This document shows, piece after piece, positions 60,300 to 64,000 of a DNA stretch of 64,000 nucleotides (within the stretch, counting starts at the first letter, position 1; each line of letters opens with the position of its first letter). The DNA is from Camellia lanceoleosa. Taxonomy: Eukaryota > Streptophyta > Magnoliopsida > Ericales > Theaceae. Both the position numbers and the translations under genes were made by a program. Under the pieces are notes generated by a model, which saw only the letters and a program-made list of their open reading frames with translations, did no database searches and had not been told where the DNA came from. Location of the stretch: NCBI GenBank assembly GCA_025200525.1, contig CM045767.1:117922021-117986020 (forward strand), written 5' to 3'.

Positions 60300-61816
60300 A
60301 TGGATTCGCAGGAGGGTAGTTCCGCAAGTGTCGTACGAAATGGAAAAATTAATGCTTGGGTTCGAGAGACAATTGGGGAGATGGAAATGACGACATCGAT
60401 GATATGGGTTGAAGTTGTCCGCGTTGCGAATGAGTACGCGTATGTGGATAGGACTCTGTTTCATACATCTGTATTAACTGGTAGATTATGGATGGAGGAG
60501 ATGCTTACAGGTCGACCGGAAGCATTTCAGCGCAAGTTTAGGATGCCGAGGGACGTGTTCATATCACTATGTAACACATTAGTTGCAAATTTTGGCCTCG
60601 AACTACCACAGCGCCCGCACGGGGTGGGCGTATTTGAGAGTGTCGGCATGTTCATATTCGTGTTGCGAGGGTTCCCCAGTTGGGATATTGAAGACCGTTT
60701 CCAACACTCCAGTGAAACTGTGTGGCGTCATGTTATGCGCGTGTTAAAAGCAATGAAGGAGTTTACCAAAGCACACTGTCGACCGGTTCGGTCGCAAAGC
60801 AGCAGACATCCGTACTTGGAATCGCAATGTAAATATTTTCCGTTCAGGGTGAGTGTCCAAAAAGTTTGGAATTCTGTGAAACGGCATGTAGGAAATTGTT
60901 TTCATAAATAAATATGGCAGCATTAGTGAACATAATGTTGTTGAAAATTTCTAACTTGGATGTGCACGTTGCTTATGGAATTGTTGCCCATGCATTTGTA
61001 GGATTGTATTGGCGTGCTAGATGGGACACACGTGGAGGCAAATCTGACGCCGCGAGAGGCGCCACCATATTTTGGGAGAAAAGGACGGCACACGCAGAAC
61101 ATTCTTGCAGTTTGTGATTTTGACTTATGTTTTACATTTATCTCGTGTGGGTGGGAGGGTAGTATGCACGATAGCCAAGTTTTTAACGAAGTAACACAGG
61201 ACCCGGACAAACAATTTCCATATCCGGAGGAAGGTTAGATGTAATGGTGGTAGGCACCGTTGTAGGATTGCATGTTTATTTTTTTTAATTGTTAAGTAAC
61301 GTTACTAATATAAAGCAAGGTGTATGATTCGCAGGGAAGTATTATCTCGTTGATGCTGGGTACAAAAACCAGAAAGGCTTTCTTGCCCCGTTCAAGGGTT
61401 GTCGGTACCACCAGGAACAGTTTCGTGTGGGTGGACGAGCGAAAAATGCAAACGAAATTTTTAACACGGTCCACTCATCATTACGGAGTGCCATAGAACG
61501 TACATTCGGCGTATGGAAAGCGCGATGGGATTTTCTACATAACATGCCTCGGTATGATTTCGCGAAAGTGCAAGTGCCATTGGTGGGGGCTTCAATGGCA
61601 CTACATAATTTTATACGCTGCAATTCAAACGATGATGAAGCGTTCAACAAGGTGGTCAACGTAGAAAATTTCATTTTCAACGACATGCCCAATGCAGTGG
61701 GTGTGGGTGACGACGATGAAGGTGACCCGGAGGGCGATGATGACATAGAAATGAACGAATTTAGAAAATCCATTAGGAATGTGTTGGTGCGTAATCGACA
61801 TGAGCTCGGGCTATAA
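60300..61816 (+). CDS. PIF/Harbinger DDE transposase, apparently intact
   Basis: Three exons (60300-60848, 61002-61233, 61335-61816) join in phase to 420 residues. The N-terminal part (FRMPRDVFISLCNTL, SSETVWRHVMRVLKAM) is the usual helix-turn-helix region. The catalytic triad is complete: D190 in GVLDGTHV, D240 in GSMHDSQVF and E315 in SAIERTFGVWKARW. The C-terminus is acidic (GDDDEGDPEGDDD). It would cut and paste the element at a 3-bp TWA-type target. The start is set at MDSQEGSS just after a possible 5' UTR acceptor (GGTGTGCAG). The region 59430-60299 between the two genes holds no recognised coding sequence. Confidence 0.88.
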
Positions 61817-61992
61817 TTGCACTTGTAGTGTGACATGTAGGGAAATGAACTTATTATGTACGAATGGTGTAGTACAATAACGTCATGTGTTGGTGCGTAA
61901 TCGACATGAGCTCGGGTTGTAATGTCAGTGTATAGTATGCAATGTAGGGAAATGATATTATTATTGTGTACCAATGGTGTAGTACAATAACG
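61781..61992. repeat. 106-bp tandem duplication at the transposase stop codon
   Basis: GTGTTGGTGCGTAATCGACA begins at 61781 and again at 61887. The unit covers the last 11 codons of the transposase, its stop and about 70 bp of 3' UTR, including GTAGTACAATAACGT. The second copy lies after the stop and is not translated. Confidence 0.88.
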
Positions 61993-62498
61993 TTATGTCC
62001 TGGTGAATACAAATTTTATTGCCATGCATGGGAAAAAAAAAATTGGAAACAAAAAACGATTACATTTTTTTTATAAAAAATTTATAAAAATAAACATGTA
62101 CAGTTTAACTCAAAAAAAAAAAAAAGAAGTTGCATTAGTGTATTCAAATTTTATTTATCGTTACATTATTTATTGAGAACATTGAAATGCCAAATTAAAA
62201 AGTAAAAAAAAAAAATTGAAATTAAAAGAAACGTTGGAATTTTAAAATTAACAATTAGCTAAAAAAAATTCTCACAATTCCAGTTTGCACAAACTGAAGG
62301 TGTTTCAACGTTGATAATGGATGGAGGAGTGCTTTCAACGTTGGAATTTTTAAACAGGAGCATGCATTGCATTATATGATATTGGGTGAGGGCATTTTGG
62401 TAATTTTGTAGGTCTACACCATGACATGACAACTTAAAAAAATATTATCTACAAAACCAAAAAAGTTGATTTTTACCAACTTTCCAAGTCACTTTGCT

Positions 62499-62528
62499 TT
62501 TAACCAAAAATCTTGGTTAAAAGCAAAA
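62499..62528. repeat. Hairpin near the right end of the Harbinger element
   Basis: GCTTTTAACCA and its reverse complement TGGTTAAAAGC are separated by 7 bp. The flanking words TTACCAACTTTCC and TTACCAACTTCCC repeat. Such subterminal structure is usual close to the end of a DNA transposon. Confidence 0.6.
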
Positions 62529-62563
62529 AGGCTGATTATTACCAACTTCCCAAAATAGGCTTA

Positions 62564-63790
62564 AGTGTTTTGAGAATTGATTTTTTTGATTTTTGTATTT
62601 TTTTGTTTTTAGTGAATATTTTTTAAATTTTAAATATTTTATTATTTTTTTAGATGTACCTTATTTAGATGTATTTAAAAAGTAAAAAATTTGTGAAAAA
62701 ATATTTTAAAAAATTAAAAAATATATAAAAATATAAAAAATTACTGAATTCTTGTATTTTTTTGTATTTTTAGTATTTAGTGAATTTTCTTAAAAAAAAT
62801 TACAATTTTTTTACTTTTTAGGTGTCTTTATGTTAGGTGTGTCTAAAAAGTAAAAAAATTACATAAAATATTAAAAAAATTCAATAAAAACAAAAAAATA
62901 CGAAAAATAAGAAAGTAGAATTTTCTTAAAAGTGTTTTTTGAAAAGTGGAAATAAGCAAGGTGAATAGTTTCCATAAAACCATCCCCAACGGTGAATCAA
63001 AATTTTCATTAAATTTGAGTAAAAAAAGTTAATTTTCTTAATCTGATATTTCTTTCTCCAATTGTGCATCAAAAGGGGAGGGTCTAGAGGTGGGTGCGGA
63101 TCGGTTGCGGCCACAAAACCTCTAATCCGCCAACCGTTCGCCAGATTGGCGGATTGGAGAAAATCAATCTGCATCTGTCCGCCAATCCGGTGGATGTGGA
63201 TTGAGTGGATTGGCAGTTTGGTGGATGGATGCGAATCGGTTTGGCGGTTTAAAATTTTATAAATTTTCAACATAATTCAACTTGTGCACTTCCTCAAAAA
63301 AAGAAGAAGAAAGTATTACAGTTAATGACTTTAAAAAAATATTATAATCACTGCATACCTCATCCAAAACAAGAAAGTTTGAAACTTTAGAATATCATAA
63401 TCAGTACATGCCTCATCCATATACTAAAATCATAACATGCCTCATCCACATAAAGTATTACAATTTGTGGTTCTTAAAATATAAAAATAATTCAAATCAC
63501 CAAAACCATGAACAGAGCAGTAGTAGAGATTGTATGTCTCTGTATTGTTACATCTATATCTGTTTTTGAAAACAAAAACCAACTAGTATATATCATATTT
63601 TTTATTTATTATTTTTAGAGATAGATTTAAAAACGAAAAAATATAGATAAATAAAACGTTTATTTTTTTCAATTCAAAAAAGATATTTAAGTTGAAAACA
63701 TTTTTTCAATAGAATATTTAAATTCTTTTTTAATTGAAAACACAAACAGAATATTTAAACATACTGAAAACACAAAGTCTTATAAATTAT
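62564..63790. other. AT-rich region with a partial hAT-like MITE
   Basis: 62564-62960 is low-complexity AT DNA with repeated TTTTTAGTGAATTTT-type words. 63086-63251 resembles the MITE at 63791-63983 (GCGGATCGGTTGCGGCCAC, then CCGCCAACCGTTCGCC) but has no clear right end. 63260-63790 shows nothing I can identify as a gene. Confidence 0.5.
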
Positions 63791-63983
63791 TAGGGGTGCT
63801 CGCGGTTTGACGGTTCGGTTGCGGCCAAAGGAATTTCAAATCCGCTATCCGTCCGCCAAATTAGCGGATTGGTGAAAATCAATCCGCAACTGTCCGCTTA
63901 TCATCACGCATCCATCAAAAATGCGGCAAATCGGTTCGGTTCGGTCGGTTTTGGTGGATCGGTATATCCGCTGCTCACCCCTA
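63791..63983. mobile_element. hAT-like MITE, 193 bp
   Basis: Inverted ends TAGGGGTG and CACCCCTA enclose a CGGTTCGG-rich body. The 8-bp flanks do not match, so the target duplication is lost or the ends are slightly misplaced. Confidence 0.6.
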
Positions 63984-64000
63984 GGAGGGTCGACCGGCCG

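Larger units (their letters stand above)
55595..62563 (+). mobile_element. PIF/Harbinger DNA transposon with three ORFs (ends approximate)
   Basis: Contains, in order, a GRF-zinc-finger frame, a Myb/SANT-like gene and a DDE transposase, all on the plus strand. The best end candidates are CGCTGTGTTTGGCTG near 55597 and, read backwards, AGCCTATTTTGGGAAG ending near 62560, each next to TAA, but the ends match only partly. Another possible left end is GCGTTTGACAGTACTG near 57409. The coding part is secure; the boundaries are not. Host-type flanks begin at the PHD gene promoter on the left. Confidence 0.75.

Overview
This is nuclear DNA of a flowering plant, almost certainly a eudicot. The evidence is intron-rich genes with organelle-targeting leaders, AT-rich introns and spacers, many short plant-type DNA transposons, a Ty3/gypsy chromovirus, tRNA-derived SINEs and a PIF/Harbinger transposon. 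The species cannot be named from the sequence.

Three host genes lie on the minus strand, in order along the window. (1) 714-12184: ArgJ, the plastid glutamate N-acetyltransferase of arginine synthesis. Sixteen exons are visible and the last one or more lie beyond position 1. (2) 15201-21154: a 139-residue single-RRM protein with a mitochondrial-type leader (3 exons). (3) 39558-54843: an 855-residue nuclear PHD-finger/GNAT regulator of the IDM1/ROS4-like family (19 exons). I rebuilt all three exon by exon with consistent reading phase. Their order matches, as I recall it, three adjacent Arabidopsis loci (At2g37500, At2g37510, At2g37520), so this appears to be a conserved block enlarged by transposons.

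Between genes 2 and 3 is a three-level transposon nest. An old repeat (21831-22478 plus 36535-36626) was split by a 14-kb chromovirus-type LTR retrotransposon (22479-36534, plus strand, target duplication GAATC). Its pol was in turn split by a gag-only LTR element on the minus strand (29237-34069, target duplication GGTTC). The LTRs of both elements carry clusters of the 12-bp palindrome CCGCTCGAGCGG. The two LTRs of each element differ mainly inside those clusters.

From about 55.6 to 62.6 kb, on the plus strand, is a PIF/Harbinger transposon. It has an apparently intact DDE transposase (420 aa) and Myb/SANT-like partner (351 aa), preceded by a GRF-zinc-finger membrane protein frame that is shifted at a GGTT repeat. 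The introns of the host genes hold many short elements, several with clear target duplications. These include two Mutator-type elements with 9-bp duplications, hAT-like elements, fold-backs, SINEs and a tandem intron duplication that preserves an empty insertion site.

The most interesting observations are the variable palindrome slots in the LTRs, the three-ORF Harbinger arrangement, the gag-only nested retroelement, and a probable GC-AG intron in ArgJ that is mostly a fold-back transposon.
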